The notes: generated by a model not told the origin, from the letters alone. A stretch of 64,000 nt of DNA from Azospirillum cavernae (GCF_003590795.1 NZ_QYUL01000003.1:248001-312000), one strand, 5' to 3'. Positions 26,689 to 36,022 are shown, counted from the stretch's first letter. A program made the numbers and translations.

Positions 26689-28860
26689 TCAGGCCGCCCG
26701 AATGTTGCGGATGAAGGTCGCCACTTCGGTCTGCAATTGGTCGGCTTGGGCGTGCAGGCTGGTGGCGGTGTCGAGCGCGGTGTGGGCGATGGAGCCGGTT
26801 TCGGTCGCCGCCTGCGACACGTCGCCGATGGTCTGCGACACCGAATGGGTGCCGTCGGCGGCGTCCTGGGCGTGGCGGGCGATGTCCTGGGTGGCGGCGT
26901 GCTGCTGATTGACCGCGCTGGCGATGGTGGCGGTGATCTGGCTCATGCGGTCGATTGTTCCGACGATGCTGCGGATTGATCCGACGGCGCGGCCCGTCAC
27001 CGCCTGCATCTGGCTGACCTGGGCTTGAATGTCCTCCGTCGCCTTGGCCGTTTGGTTGGCCAGCGCCTTGACCTCAGACGCCACCACGGCGAAGCCCTTG
27101 CCCGCCTCCCCCGCCCGCGCCGCCTCGATGGTGGCGTTCAGGGCCAACAGGTTGGTCTGCCCGGCGATGGAGTTGATGAGTTCAACCACCTGATCGATGC
27201 GGCTGGCGGCGTCCGACAGGCCGGAAATCGCGTCGTTGGTGGCGTCGGCCTCGCGCACCGCCGTTCCGGCGATCTGCGAGGATTCGTTGATGTGGCGACC
27301 GATCTCTTCGATGGACGCGGACATTTCCTCCGCCGACGAGGCGACCGAGGAGACCCGCTCCGACGCTGTGGCCGACGCCCCGGCGACGCTGACCGTCTGC
27401 CGTTTGGTCTGTTCGGCGTTGGCGGACAGGGTTTGCGCGTCGTCGCGCATGCGGGCCGACGCGTTCAAAAGCGAGCCGATCACCGAATTGACGCTGCTCT
27501 CCAACTGATTGGCCAGATCCTGCTGGGCGGCGCGCTTGGCCGCCTCGGCCCGGCGCTGGGCGGCTTCCTGCTCGGCGGTCAGACGGCGGACCTCATGCGC
27601 GTTGGCGCGGAACACCTCCAGCGAGCGGGCCATGGCGCCGATTTCGTCGCCGCGCCGTTGGCCGGGAACGTCCATGTCGATCTTGCCCGCCGCCAGCGAT
27701 TCCATCGCTTCCCGCAGCTTGTCGAGCAGGCGGATGTTGCGGTTGACCAGCAGCAGGCCGGACACCACCCCCAACAGCATGGCCAAGCCCACCAGCGTGG
27801 CGGTGACGGTCAGGCCGCTGGAAATCGCGTCGTTCACTTGATCGGCGGCCTCGTTGGCGCTGCGCTCGTTCGCGTTGGCCAGAGCGCCCGCCTGTTTGCC
27901 CAGCGCCTCGACCAGGGCGAACAGGCTTTCCTCGGCCTTGGTTCCGGCCTCGCGGGCGGCGATCTCGGCCTTGCGCAGGGCGAACAGCCCCTCCCCGTCG
28001 CGCCCGAAGGCCAGAATGGCTTGGGAGAGTTTGCGCGGCGTTTCGTCCGACAGGATGTTCGCCAGAAAATCGGCGGAAAACTCCACCCGCTTGGCGGCGG
28101 CGGCAAATTGCTTTTCCTGCTCGGCGACCTGGGCGGCGGTGGCGGCGCCGTCGGCCTTGCCCAGCAGGGTCACGGCCAGATTGATGTCGCTGATGATTTC
28201 GGACAGGGCTTGGCGCACCGGCAGATCCTTGGAGACCAGCGTCAAGACCAGCATGGTCAGGCCGTTGGCGTCGGTCGGCAGATCCATGGTGACGCCCTGG
28301 ATGCTGAGGCTCAGATTGCGCACCATCGGTTGGTAACGGTCGAGAAAGGCGGCGTGCGCGGCCCCCAAGGCCTGCATCCGCGCGGCGCGGCGGGCGGCGG
28401 CGTCCAGGCGGCGGCGCACTTCCCCCTCCAACGCGGCGACGGCGTTGGCGGTGTCGCCCAACAGACCGCCCAACGCTTTTCCGTCCTTGGTTCCGTTGGC
28501 CTTGGCTCCGCTGGTCGCTTCCGCGCGTTCCAGCGCCGCCAGAGCGTCAAGTTTGGTCTGCAAGGCGGCGCTGCGTCGTTGGAACTGCTCCACCGCCGCA
28601 GCGCGGGCGCGGTCATCGGCGGCCGTGGCGAGGGATCGGGCCGCGTCCTCCAACCCGCCGCTTTCGTCCGCCACCTTCAAGGCGCCGACGGCCAGCGGGA
28701 AGTCCCGCTCGTGAACCTGAGCGAACAGACCGGCGATGCGCAGTTGGAACAGCCCGGCGCCGCCGCCGATGGCGGCGGCGGCGACAAACATCGCCGTGAA
28801 GGCGCCGAACAGCTTGGCCTTCAGGCTCAACCCTTTCGGAGAACGGCGCGTGCTGTCCAT
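26689..28860 (-). CDS. Methyl-accepting chemotaxis protein with a long helical periplasmic domain
   Basis: This is a 723-residue inner-membrane chemoreceptor. An AAGGAAA ribosome site precedes the ATG at 28860. It has a first membrane helix (about 17-40), an unusually long Ala-rich, predicted all-helical periplasmic region (about 41-345), a second membrane helix (about 346-368) and a HAMP domain (about 370-425). The signalling domain (about 440-715) contains the conserved hairpin tip around [20 protein letters not shown] and [13 protein letters not shown]. The C-terminus ends NIRAA, so there is no CheR/CheB-tethering pentapeptide. The sensor length and helical character recall TorS-like or HBM sensor domains rather than Cache or Tar types. 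It follows the TRAP binding-protein gene by 48 bp on the same strand, which suggests that the binding protein presents the ligand. Confidence 0.93.
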   Translation of the reverse strand: MDSTRRSPKGLSLKAKLFGAFTAMFVAAAAIGGGAGLFQLRIAGLFAQVHERDFPLAVGALKVADESGGLEDAARSLATAADDRARAAAVEQFQRRSAALQTKLDALAALERAEATSGAKANGTKDGKALGGLLGDTANAVAALEGEVRRRLDAAARRAARMQALGAAHAAFLDRYQPMVRNLSLSIQGVTMDLPTDANGLTMLVLTLVSKDLPVRQALSEIISDINLAVTLLGKADGAATAAQVAEQEKQFAAAAKRVEFSADFLANILSDETPRKLSQAILAFGRDGEGLFALRKAEIAAREAGTKAEESLFALVEALGKQAGALANANERSANEAADQVNDAISSGLTVTATLVGLAMLLGVVSGLLLVNRNIRLLDKLREAMESLAAGKIDMDVPGQRRGDEIGAMARSLEVFRANAHEVRRLTAEQEAAQRRAEAAKRAAQQDLANQLESSVNSVIGSLLNASARMRDDAQTLSANAEQTKRQTVSVAGASATASERVSSVASSAEEMSASIEEIGRHINESSQIAGTAVREADATNDAISGLSDAASRIDQVVELINSIAGQTNLLALNATIEAARAGEAGKGFAVVASEVKALANQTAKATEDIQAQVSQMQAVTGRAVGSIRSIVGTIDRMSQITATIASAVNQQHAATQDIARHAQDAADGTHSVSQTIGDVSQAATETGSIAHTALDTATSLHAQADQLQTEVATFIRNIRAA

Positions 28861-28908
28861 GGCGGGATTTCCTTGCGCAAAAAGTCTGTAAGCAAGAGGG
28901 GGGGGCGG

Positions 28909-29955
28909 TTACGGCTTCTCGTTGGCGGCGATGGCCTTGCGGGCGGCGTCGAGCAGACGACGCCCGTCGATGCCCTGTTCGGACATTCCCGCCGCCCAAT
29001 CGGCGTAGACCTCTTCCAACTCGTCACGGATGTCGCGCATTTGCGACGGGCTGAAGCGCTTGACCTTGTGAACGCCGTCTTCGGCCAGCTTGCGTTTCAT
29101 GCCCTCTTCGATCTGGTCGCGCTCTTCGGCGATGGCGATCGAGATCCCCTTGCCCAGATGCGCGTCGAAGGCGGTCTTGACCGGGGCGGGCAGCGCGTCG
29201 AAGGTCGTGCGCTTCATCGCCAGCATCACCACCGGGCCGGAAAAATTGATGTCCAGCAGGTGGGTCAACTGGTTCATCAAGGGTTGGCCGTCGGCCCCGC
29301 CGGTGGTGGTTGAGGAGTACCAGCCATAGGAAATGCCGTCGATCAGGTTGCTTTTCATGCCCGCCGCCATGCTGTTCAACGGCAGGGCGACCGGGACGAT
29401 TCCCAGCTTGGCCAGGGCGCGGCCCACCGTTTTGCTGGGGTTGCGGATGCGCAGGCCGCGCAGGTCGCGCGGCGAGTCCATCGGGCGGGTCGCGGTGAAG
29501 ATGCCGTAGGTGGGCAAGGCCCACAGCCCAACCACCTTCAGCCCTTCGTAATCATGGTCGAGCGCGCCGGATTCATACAAATCCCACAGGGCCTTGGTGC
29601 CTCCCGTGGCCGTGCGGCGGATCAACGGCAGTTCGATCACTGAACTGGCGACGAAGCGGGTCGGGCTGTAACCCTGAACGGTGTAAGCGATTTCTAGGTC
29701 GCCGCTGTCCACCATCTTCATCAATTCGGTGGGTTTGCCGAATTCCCCGGTCGGGCGGATGTCGATGGTCACGGCGCCGTTGGTCTCCGCCTCGATCCGG
29801 CGGCAGGCGTCGACCAGCATTCGGTAGGTTGACGTCGTTGGCGTGAACACCGTGCCGAAGCGCAGGGTGATCTCGGCAAAGGCAAATTCAGGACATATTA
29901 ATAAAAGCAGAGAACAACATACCAGAGTATTCACCAAACGCCGGTATGCACGCAT
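28909..29955 (-). CDS. TRAP-type (DctP family) periplasmic solute-binding protein, without transporter subunits
   Basis: The protein has 348 residues from ATG 29955, supported by GGGAGA six bases upstream. A Sec signal peptide (positive MRAYRR, a Leu-rich core, then FAFA before EITLRFG) directs it to the periplasm. The body matches DctP/TeaA-type proteins: ACRRIEAETNGAVTIDIRPTGEFG, then RGLRIRNPSKTVGRALAKLG with the conserved Arg that holds a ligand carboxylate, then AAGMKSNLIDGISYGWYSS. The family binds C4-dicarboxylates, sialate, ectoine and other organic acids. No dctQ or dctM permease gene lies in the window; the partner genes are a chemoreceptor and an ATPase/GNAT protein. A role as a receptor-coupled sensor rather than a transport component is therefore likely. 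Confidence 0.9.
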   Translation of the reverse strand: MRAYRRLVNTLVCCSLLLLICPEFAFAEITLRFGTVFTPTTSTYRMLVDACRRIEAETNGAVTIDIRPTGEFGKPTELMKMVDSGDLEIAYTVQGYSPTRFVASSVIELPLIRRTATGGTKALWDLYESGALDHDYEGLKVVGLWALPTYGIFTATRPMDSPRDLRGLRIRNPSKTVGRALAKLGIVPVALPLNSMAAGMKSNLIDGISYGWYSSTTTGGADGQPLMNQLTHLLDINFSGPVVMLAMKRTTFDALPAPVKTAFDAHLGKGISIAIAEERDQIEEGMKRKLAEDGVHKVKRFSPSQMRDIRDELEEVYADWAAGMSEQGIDGRRLLDAARKAIAANEKP

Positions 29956-30294
29956 GTCGCTCTCCCTTGCGATACTTAGCTGTCTTATCGCACAGCGGGA
30001 TGATGCACGCCACAAGGAAGAGCGTCTGAAAAATTTCAACTCACCAATATGGTGCGGCGTCTCGTCTCAGCCGTTACATGTGAATGAACACATTATTGAT
30101 GGTTTTTAAGTTGTTTTGAATGTTTCGCCATGCGGTGGTTTGGTGATGCGGCGTTGGGCGACGTTTGGGGAACGTCAATCACTCTTGCGGAAGATTCTTT
30201 GATTTTCCGCGCTGTCCGGAAAGTTTGGGCGTCTCGCCATCGCGCCGCCCCGAAACGAAAAACGCGTTTTGGTTGAAGGCCGGGCCTTTTTCGC
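29956..30294. promoter_or_regulatory. Intergenic region upstream of the binding-protein/chemoreceptor operon
   Basis: This 339-bp gap lies between the 3' end of the glycosyltransferase gene and the dctP-like start, both on the minus strand. It is AT-rich around 30020-30130 and should hold the promoter of the operon. It includes a short GC hairpin followed by T5 on the plus strand (about 30275-30292) and a 12-bp palindrome AAAACGCGTTTT (30258-30269). I see no gene in it. Confidence 0.4.
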
Positions 30295-32589
30295 TCAGCC
30301 CGTCGATCCGGCGTTGGTTTCAGAACCGCCACACAGCGGCGCATCGTCGCGAAAGGCCTCCGGGCCGATTGGGCTGGGAGCCAGCCCGGCGCACCAGCGC
30401 CGCCAGACCAGCCGATAGGCGCGCTCCAGATGGCGGACGTAGCGCGGCGCGTCCATCAGGGGCGAGGCGACGAACCGCTCGCGCAGGCCCTGGCGCAAAC
30501 GGGCGATCCGCGCCGGATCCCCGGCCAGCGCGACGCCCAGCGCCACATATTCATCGACCGTGTGGGTGATGAGTTCGGGCAGGCCGATGTTTTCCAGATA
30601 GCATTGACCGACGCAGGAGAACATTCGCCGTCCGGCGCAGGTCAGCACCGGAACGCCCATCCACAGCGCCTCGCAACTGGTGGTGCCGCCGTTGGCGATC
30701 AACGGATCCAAGGCGACGTCGATGGAACGGTAAGTCTCGTGCGGATCGGCGACCCAGCCGACCAATTCGACCCGTTCGGCCTCGACGCCCAACGCGGTGA
30801 AGCGGGCGCGGGTGGCGGCGGCGAAAGCCGGATCGTTCAGGCTGCGCCATTTCAACAGCAACCGCGCCGTCGGCGCGCCGCGCAGGATGGCGGCCCAGGC
30901 GGCGACGGTCTGGTCGCCCAGCTTGGACAGATTGTTGAAGCTGCCAAAGGTGACATGGCCGCGCGCCAGGGCGGGCGGCGTCGGATCGGGCGTGGCGTCG
31001 CTGGGGCGCGGCTTGAACACCACATAGGTTTCGGGCAGTCGGATCAACGCTTCCGAATGCCAAGAATCGGAGCCGGGCGGGGCGAAATAACGGTCCATGA
31101 TCCGGTAATCCATCGCCGACAGGCCGGTGGTATCGGGATAGAGCGGGTAGCTGATCTGGATCGGCGCCGGTTTGCGGGCGAAGGCGAACAGCCGGTGCCC
31201 GGTGAGGTGGCCGGAGCAATCGACGAGAATGTCGATCCCGTCGGCGCGGATCCGCTGGGCCAGCGCGTCGTCGTCCAGGTCATGGCACAGAACGAAACGG
31301 TCGGCGGCCCGCTCGAACGCCTCGGTCAGCGCGTCGCGCACCGGGCTGGTGGCGTAGCAGGTCACGCTGAAACGGTCGCGGTCGGCGTTCTCCACCAGCG
31401 GCAGCACGAAATTGCCGCAGGGATGACCGTAGAAATTGGGCGACACATAGCCGATCCGCAGCCGCCGTTCCGGGTCGCGGTCGTTGCCGTGCGGCGCGGG
31501 CGTCAGACCGAGCGGGGCGATGTGGCGCCGTTCGAACTCCCGATGCTCCTGATAGACCGCGTCGGGGTCGGCGCTCTCGTCGAAGCCCAAGGCGAAGAGA
31601 AGGCCGGAACGCGCCTGCCACAAATCGGGCCGCAGCGCCAAGGCACGGCGCAGCGCGGCGATGGCGGCGGGCAAATCGCCCTGCTCGAAACAGGCGCCGC
31701 CCAGCGCCATCTGCGCCTTGGCGATGTGCGGAGCGACGGTCAACACACGGTCATAGGCGGCGCGCGCGGCGCCGTAACGGTGGGCGCGGGCGTTCAGGCC
31801 ACCCAGCGCGTAATATGCTCGCACATCGTCGGGTCGCAGAGCCACAGCGCGCCGCTGCCACTCCGCCGCCGCGTCCAGCCGCCCGAGATCCTCCAGAATG
31901 TTGCCCAGCAGATGCGGCGCGCCATCCGCCGCCAAGGCGTTGCGGCAGAGGATCAGGGCGTCGTCCAACCGCCCCTCCTCATGCAGGCGGTTGGCCTGCT
32001 CCAAGGTCCGTTCGGCGCGTTGCTGGTCGCGCACGGGGCGCAGCCGTTCTTGCGCGTGGCGCAGGGGGACGAAGTCCGGGCAGCAGGCGAGCGCTTGGTC
32101 GAGCACGGCCCCGACCTCCTCCACCGGCGCGGCGCCGTCCAGCGTGGCGGCGAGGTTGAACCACGCCTGCGCGAAGGTCGGGTGGTCGGCCACCGCTTGC
32201 CGAAACTCCGCCGCCGCCTCGTTAGACCGGCCCGCGTCGCGCAGCAGCAGGCCAAGATTGTTGCGCGCCGACGGGTGGGACGGGACCAGCGCCAGGGCGC
32301 GGCGGTAGTGGGCTTCGGCCTCCTCCCGTCGTCCCAGCCGGGCCAGCGTCATGGCGAGGTTGACGTGGACGTCCGCGTTGCCGTCGTCCTGCTCCAGCGA
32401 GCGGGTCAACAGACCGGCGGCGCGCGCGTCCTCCCCCCGGTCGGCGGCGATGGCGCCCAGCAGTTGCAGGGCGGCGGCGTTGGTCGGATCGGCGTCGAGG
32501 ATGCGGCCATAGAGCGTTTCCGCCTCGACCAGCCGTCCGGCGCGATGGTGGTCGAAGGCGACGGACAGGGCCTCCACAATCGTCGCCAT
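30295..32589 (-). CDS. TPR-repeat glycosyltransferase family 41 protein (OGT/SPINDLY-like)
   Basis: The 764-residue protein begins with about eight tetratricopeptide repeats (residues about 5-350; for example AEAHYRRALALVPSHPSARN and AAEFRQAVADHPTFAQAWFN). The C-terminal catalytic half (about 370-740) is of the O-GlcNAc-transferase type: RLRIGYVSPNFYGHPCGNF, VDCSGHLTGHRL, PIQISYPLYPDTTGLSAMDY, FGSFNNLSKL with the nucleotide-contacting Lys, and DPLIANGGTTSCEALWMGVP with the sugar-nucleotide loop. It probably transfers a sugar to Ser/Thr of a protein in the cytoplasm. In bacteria, related enzymes act on flagellins, adhesins or elongation factors; the target here is unknown. No flagellin or adhesin gene is adjacent, and the flanking genes do not suggest an operon. 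Confidence 0.9.
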   Translation of the reverse strand: MATIVEALSVAFDHHRAGRLVEAETLYGRILDADPTNAAALQLLGAIAADRGEDARAAGLLTRSLEQDDGNADVHVNLAMTLARLGRREEAEAHYRRALALVPSHPSARNNLGLLLRDAGRSNEAAAEFRQAVADHPTFAQAWFNLAATLDGAAPVEEVGAVLDQALACCPDFVPLRHAQERLRPVRDQQRAERTLEQANRLHEEGRLDDALILCRNALAADGAPHLLGNILEDLGRLDAAAEWQRRAVALRPDDVRAYYALGGLNARAHRYGAARAAYDRVLTVAPHIAKAQMALGGACFEQGDLPAAIAALRRALALRPDLWQARSGLLFALGFDESADPDAVYQEHREFERRHIAPLGLTPAPHGNDRDPERRLRIGYVSPNFYGHPCGNFVLPLVENADRDRFSVTCYATSPVRDALTEAFERAADRFVLCHDLDDDALAQRIRADGIDILVDCSGHLTGHRLFAFARKPAPIQISYPLYPDTTGLSAMDYRIMDRYFAPPGSDSWHSEALIRLPETYVVFKPRPSDATPDPTPPALARGHVTFGSFNNLSKLGDQTVAAWAAILRGAPTARLLLKWRSLNDPAFAAATRARFTALGVEAERVELVGWVADPHETYRSIDVALDPLIANGGTTSCEALWMGVPVLTCAGRRMFSCVGQCYLENIGLPELITHTVDEYVALGVALAGDPARIARLRQGLRERFVASPLMDAPRYVRHLERAYRLVWRRWCAGLAPSPIGPEAFRDDAPLCGGSETNAGSTG

Positions 32590-32691
32590 GACCGCGCCAC
32601 CGCCTGAGTTTCACAACGCGCCGGATCAGACCAGCGCCGTCCGCCGCTGTCAACGTCGGCGGATCAACCTTGGTGGATCAACGTCGGTGGA

Positions 32692-33096
32692 TCAGCCCGC
32701 CAGCTTCGCCGCGACGTAGCGGTGTTCCTGCGTCCGCCCGCCATAACCGTAGGCGTCCGCCGGAACCTCGTGGATCAGGGCGTAGCTGGTTTCGTGCAGC
32801 GGGCCAAGGACCGAGGCGAGGAAGGCGAAGATCGCCTCAAGATAGGCCGCTTTTTCGTCCTTGCTGTTGGTGCTGGCGGTGATCGTGATGTCGAGCCAAG
32901 CGCTGGCCTTGCCCAGATCGGCCAGGGATTGGCCGCCGATGAACCAATGGTCGGTCGGGGCGTAATGGACGGTCACGGCGGTGACGCCCGGTTGTTTGCG
33001 CAGAACCCGCCCGGTGATGGCGGTGACGCCCTGGGCGACGGTGGCCGACAGGGCGGGCGAGGCGGCGGCGGACAGCGTGACGGCGATGTAGGGCAT
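32692..33096 (-). CDS. Tautomerase family protein (4-oxalocrotonate tautomerase-like)
   Basis: The 134-residue protein starts at ATG 33096, chosen because GGAG lies 7-8 nt upstream and because it places the catalytic N-terminal proline directly after Met (MPYIAVTLS). A longer reading from 33129 would bury that proline. The sequence has the pattern of the fused, double-length tautomerases: VTAVTVHYAPTDHWFIGG, TASTNSKDEKAAYLEAIF and YGYGGRTQEHRY near the C-terminus. Such enzymes isomerise keto/enol substrates in the cytoplasm using Pro1 as general base; the natural substrate is unknown. It is divergently transcribed from a LysR-type gene across 104 bp with a strong palindromic operator, so that regulator very likely controls it. 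Confidence 0.88.
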   Translation of the reverse strand: MPYIAVTLSAAASPALSATVAQGVTAITGRVLRKQPGVTAVTVHYAPTDHWFIGGQSLADLGKASAWLDITITASTNSKDEKAAYLEAIFAFLASVLGPLHETSYALIHEVPADAYGYGGRTQEHRYVAAKLAG

Positions 33097-33182
33097 GACA
33101 GGCTCCGTGGTGGTTCGGTTGACGTCCATCGCACCGTAGCGCCGCGCCGTTGTTCTGAAAAACTCGTTTATATTGATATATA

Positions 33183-33199
33183 ATTCAGTTAAACTGAAT
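33183..33199. promoter_or_regulatory. Palindromic operator and promoter core between tautomerase and LysR genes
   Basis: ATTCAGTT-A-AACTGAAT is a perfect 17-bp dyad ending one base before the LysR ATG. A TATAAT hexamer (33179-33184) overlaps its left edge and would place transcription start about 7-10 bp before the ATG, leaving almost no leader and no Shine-Dalgarno sequence. The arrangement suits autorepression by the LysR protein and control of the divergent tautomerase gene. It contains T-N11-A spacings of the kind LysR regulators recognise. Confidence 0.6.
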
Positions 33200-33200
33200 C

Positions 33201-34064
33201 ATGCTCCGAACGCTCGATCTTGCTGTGCTGCGCTCCTTCCTGCTGATAGCGCAGGGGCGCAGCTTTGTTGAAACCGCCGATCTGGTCGGGCGCTCCCCCT
33301 CGGCGGTCAGTTTGCACATCCAGAAGCTGGAGGAGGAGTTGGGCGCCGCCGTCCTGCGCCGCAACGCGCGCGGGGTGGAGTTGACCCCGGCGGGGGAGCG
33401 GCTGTTGGGCTTCGCCCGGCGGCTCTTGTCGCTGAACGACGAGACCATCGCCGCCTTCCGCGTCGCCGACCGCCGTCCTTTGCGGGTTGGCGCGACGCAG
33501 GACATGGCCGAAGCGGTGTTGCCCGACCTGCTGCGCCGCTTCGCTTTGGCTCATCCCGAGGTGGAGTTGACGTTGCGCATCGACCGCTCGCAAACGGTGG
33601 TCGAGGGGGTGCGCAGCGGGGCGCTGGACGTCGCCATCGCGCTCCACCGCGACGACCCGACTTTGGTCGGGGTGCTGGCGGAGGAGCGGATGCTGTGGAT
33701 CGGCGCGCGCGGCCTGGATTGTCCGCCGGACCGTCCGCTGCCCTTGGCGCTGTTCGAACCGCCTTGCAGCTTTCGCACGGCGGCGCTCGACGCGCTGACG
33801 CAGGCCGGACGGGCGACGCGCATGGCCGTGACCAGCCCCAGCTTGGCTGGGCTGCGCGCGGCGGTCGAGGCTGGGGTGGGGGTGACGGCGCGGACCCGGC
33901 ACAGCCTAACCGGGCCGGTTTTGGCCGACGTCGGCGCGGCGCTGGGGTTGCCGCCGCTGCCGACGGCGGTGTTTTGCCTCTACGCCCATCCCGGCGAGGG
34001 ATGGACCGAGCGGGAGGATTTTCTGGCGCTCTGCCGTCATGTGTTTTGCCGCCGCTTGGTCTGA
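33201..34064 (+). CDS. LysR-family transcriptional regulator (divergent from tautomerase)
   Basis: The 287-residue protein has an N-terminal winged helix-turn-helix (LDLAVLRSFLLIAQGRSFVETADLVGRSPSAVSLHIQKLEEELG, about residues 5-50, quoted here in outline only: the recognition helix is around SPSAVSLHIQKLE). It is followed by the LysR substrate-binding fold (about 90-285; LRVGATQDMAEAVLPDLLRR and VRSGALDVAIALH). It presumably binds the dyad immediately upstream of its own start. The divergent position implies that the tautomerase gene is its main target and that the substrate or product of that enzyme is the inducer, which is inference from arrangement. No ribosome-binding site is visible, so translation may be leaderless or nearly so. 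Confidence 0.9.
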   Translation: MLRTLDLAVLRSFLLIAQGRSFVETADLVGRSPSAVSLHIQKLEEELGAAVLRRNARGVELTPAGERLLGFARRLLSLNDETIAAFRVADRRPLRVGATQDMAEAVLPDLLRRFALAHPEVELTLRIDRSQTVVEGVRSGALDVAIALHRDDPTLVGVLAEERMLWIGARGLDCPPDRPLPLALFEPPCSFRTAALDALTQAGRATRMAVTSPSLAGLRAAVEAGVGVTARTRHSLTGPVLADVGAALGLPPLPTAVFCLYAHPGEGWTEREDFLALCRHVFCRRLV

Positions 34065-34125
34065 CGAGGCTTGGTCTGAAGGCGGCGTCCTTGCGGATCG
34101 CCGTCGGGTTGCGCACAGTGGCGCC

Positions 34126-35052
34126 ATGCATGTGGACACCACCGACCTGCGCCTGCTGCGCATTTTTCTGACCATCGCCGAGTCCGGCGGTTTCGCCGCC
34201 GCGCAGGGCGAACTGAATCTGTCCCTGCCGACGATCTCCAGCCATATGGCGGCGCTGGAAGGCCGGTTGGGGCTGACCCTGTGCCGACGCGGGCGCGGCG
34301 GCTTCGCTCTGACCACCGAGGGCAACGCGATCTATGAGGAGGCCCGTCACCTGTTCCTCGCGCTCGACCGATTCGAGCAGCGCGCCCGCGCCTTGCAGAA
34401 CCGCATGTCGGGAACCCTGACGCTGGGGATTGTCGACAACACGATCAGCGATCCGCATCTGCCGTTGGAAAAGGTTTTCGCCCGCTTCGCCGCCGCCGCC
34501 CCCGACGTCGTCGTCTCCATCACCACCCGCCCGCCGAGCGAGTTGTTGCGCGACGTCGTGGCCCGTCAACTTCATCTGGCGATTGGCAGTTTTCCCCGCG
34601 TCGCGCTGGGGCTGACCTACACCGATCTCTACACCGAACAGCAGAATCTCTATTGCGGGCGCGATCACCCGCTGTTCGTCATCGACGACCCGGCCATCAG
34701 CATCGAACTGGTCCGCCAACACCGCATCGTCGCCCGCAGCTATTGGGGGATGCGCGACATGAAGCTGTTCGCCATCGCCGCCCCGCGCGCGGTGGTCAGC
34801 GACATGGAATCGACGGCGCGCTTGATCCTGTCGGGGGCCTATCTGGGCTATTTGCCTGACCATTACGCCGCGCCGGACGCGGCGAGTGGACGGCTGCGGC
34901 CGATCCGTCCCGACCTGTTCGGCACCAAGGCTCTGTTCCAGGCGGCGACGGTGTCGGAATCCAAGGCTGAACCGATGGTCGCCCTGTTCCTGGATCTGCT
35001 GGCGGCGGAGATGGAGGCGGTGAAAGCCTTGAAAGAGGCAAAACCGGCTTAA
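34126..35052 (+). CDS. LysR-family transcriptional regulator
   Basis: The protein has 308 residues from ATG 34126; the upstream in-frame extension to 34039 overlaps the previous gene and is not LysR-like. The helix-turn-helix occupies about residues 6-60 (LRLLRIFLTIAESGGF, LSLPTISSHMAALEGRLG). The effector domain runs from about 92 (GTLTLGIVDNTISDP, LLRDVVARQLHLAIG). It follows the first LysR gene by 61 bp in the same direction and overlaps the 3' end of the EamA transporter gene by 4 bp in convergent orientation. Its target is not evident; the EamA gene shares no promoter region with it. No clear ribosome site is visible. Confidence 0.88.
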   Translation: MHVDTTDLRLLRIFLTIAESGGFAAAQGELNLSLPTISSHMAALEGRLGLTLCRRGRGGFALTTEGNAIYEEARHLFLALDRFEQRARALQNRMSGTLTLGIVDNTISDPHLPLEKVFARFAAAAPDVVVSITTRPPSELLRDVVARQLHLAIGSFPRVALGLTYTDLYTEQQNLYCGRDHPLFVIDDPAISIELVRQHRIVARSYWGMRDMKLFAIAAPRAVVSDMESTARLILSGAYLGYLPDHYAAPDAASGRLRPIRPDLFGTKALFQAATVSESKAEPMVALFLDLLAAEMEAVKALKEAKPA

Positions 35053-35885
35053 AGCCTCACCACCGCCGCTCCCAGCGCGATGACAAGGCCCGACAGGGCG
35101 CGCGTCCACCGGATCGACTCCTTCAAGAACAGCGCGGCGAACAGCATGCCGAACAGGATGGAGCTTTCGCGCAGAGCGGCGACGGTGGCGACCGGCGCGC
35201 GGGTCATCGCCCACAGGGCCAATCCATAAGAGGCCAGGATGCAAATCCCGCCGCCCAGCCCAACGGGCCAACGCGCGGCGGCGTGGCGGCGGAAGGCTTG
35301 CGGTTGGCGCAGCAGAGTTCCGGCGACAAGCGGCAGGCCGGACAACAAAAACACCCACAGCGTGTAGGCCGGGGCGCTGCCCGACAACCGCACGCCCACC
35401 CCGTCGATCAACGTGTAGGCGGCGATCACGGCGGCGTTGCCCAAGGAAAACAAGGTCGCCGCCCGATTGGCTCCCGCCATCCCGCGCCCCAGCGCCAGAG
35501 TCAACACGCCGCCGCAAACCAGCAGCGTTCCAGCCCAAGCGGTCGGCGACAAGGTTTCACCCAGCAAAGCGCCGCTGGCGGCGGCGACCAGCAAGGGGGC
35601 CGCTCCTCGCATCAACGGGTAGGCGTGGCTCATGTCGCCAGCCTGATAGGCCGCCGCGACCAGCCGGAAATACAGAAGCTGAAGCCCAGCCGAACTGGCC
35701 AGATAGGGCAGGCTGGCCGTGGCCGGCGCGTCCAGCCAGGGCAGCGACAGCGCGGCGATGGCGGCGGCCCCACCGGCGACCAGCGTGGTGTCGAGCCGTT
35801 TGTCGGAACCGGACTTGACGGCTGTGTTCCAACCGGCGTGCAGGATGGCTCCGACCAGAACGGCCAGAAGGGCTTCGGTTTGCAT
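35049..35885 (-). CDS. EamA/DMT-superfamily transporter
   Basis: This 278-residue inner-membrane protein has about ten hydrophobic helices arranged as two EamA repeats (about 1-135 and 145-278). The telltale ends are HAYPLMRGAAPLLVA in the first half and VATVAALRESSILFGMLFA followed by LFLKESI in the second. The drug/metabolite transporter superfamily exports or exchanges small metabolites and amino acids; no substrate can be assigned. Its stop codon overlaps that of the convergent LysR gene (shared TTAA at 35049-35052). No Shine-Dalgarno sequence is evident before the ATG at 35885. Confidence 0.88.
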   Translation of the reverse strand: MQTEALLAVLVGAILHAGWNTAVKSGSDKRLDTTLVAGGAAAIAALSLPWLDAPATASLPYLASSAGLQLLYFRLVAAAYQAGDMSHAYPLMRGAAPLLVAAASGALLGETLSPTAWAGTLLVCGGVLTLALGRGMAGANRAATLFSLGNAAVIAAYTLIDGVGVRLSGSAPAYTLWVFLLSGLPLVAGTLLRQPQAFRRHAAARWPVGLGGGICILASYGLALWAMTRAPVATVAALRESSILFGMLFAALFLKESIRWTRALSGLVIALGAAVVRL

Positions 35886-36022
35886 GATGAGGCGCCACGT
35901 TTTGCGCCCTCACAGCGCAGGGGAACTTCGAGAAGAATGTGCGCGTCTGGGGATGGCGCGCTTCGAAGTGGAATGCCTATAGTGCTATAAGCGTTAGGGA
36001 ATCAACTGTCCGGTCGCCGCCA

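Noticed and set aside
27025..29313. A 762-codon plus-strand frame opposite the chemoreceptor and binding-protein genes, and likewise 30430-32607
   Set aside because: Both are antisense shadows of well-supported genes; no start signals or protein-like patterns.
30258..30292. Possible terminator hairpin (AAGGC-CGG-GCCTT then T5) after the glycosyltransferase gene
   Set aside because: The T-run is on the plus strand, but the genes on both sides are transcribed leftwards. The stem is only 5 bp.
33307..35538. A 743-codon minus-strand frame across two LysR genes and part of the EamA gene
   Set aside because: It is a shadow; helix-turn-helix and substrate-binding patterns are clear on the plus strand for both LysR genes.
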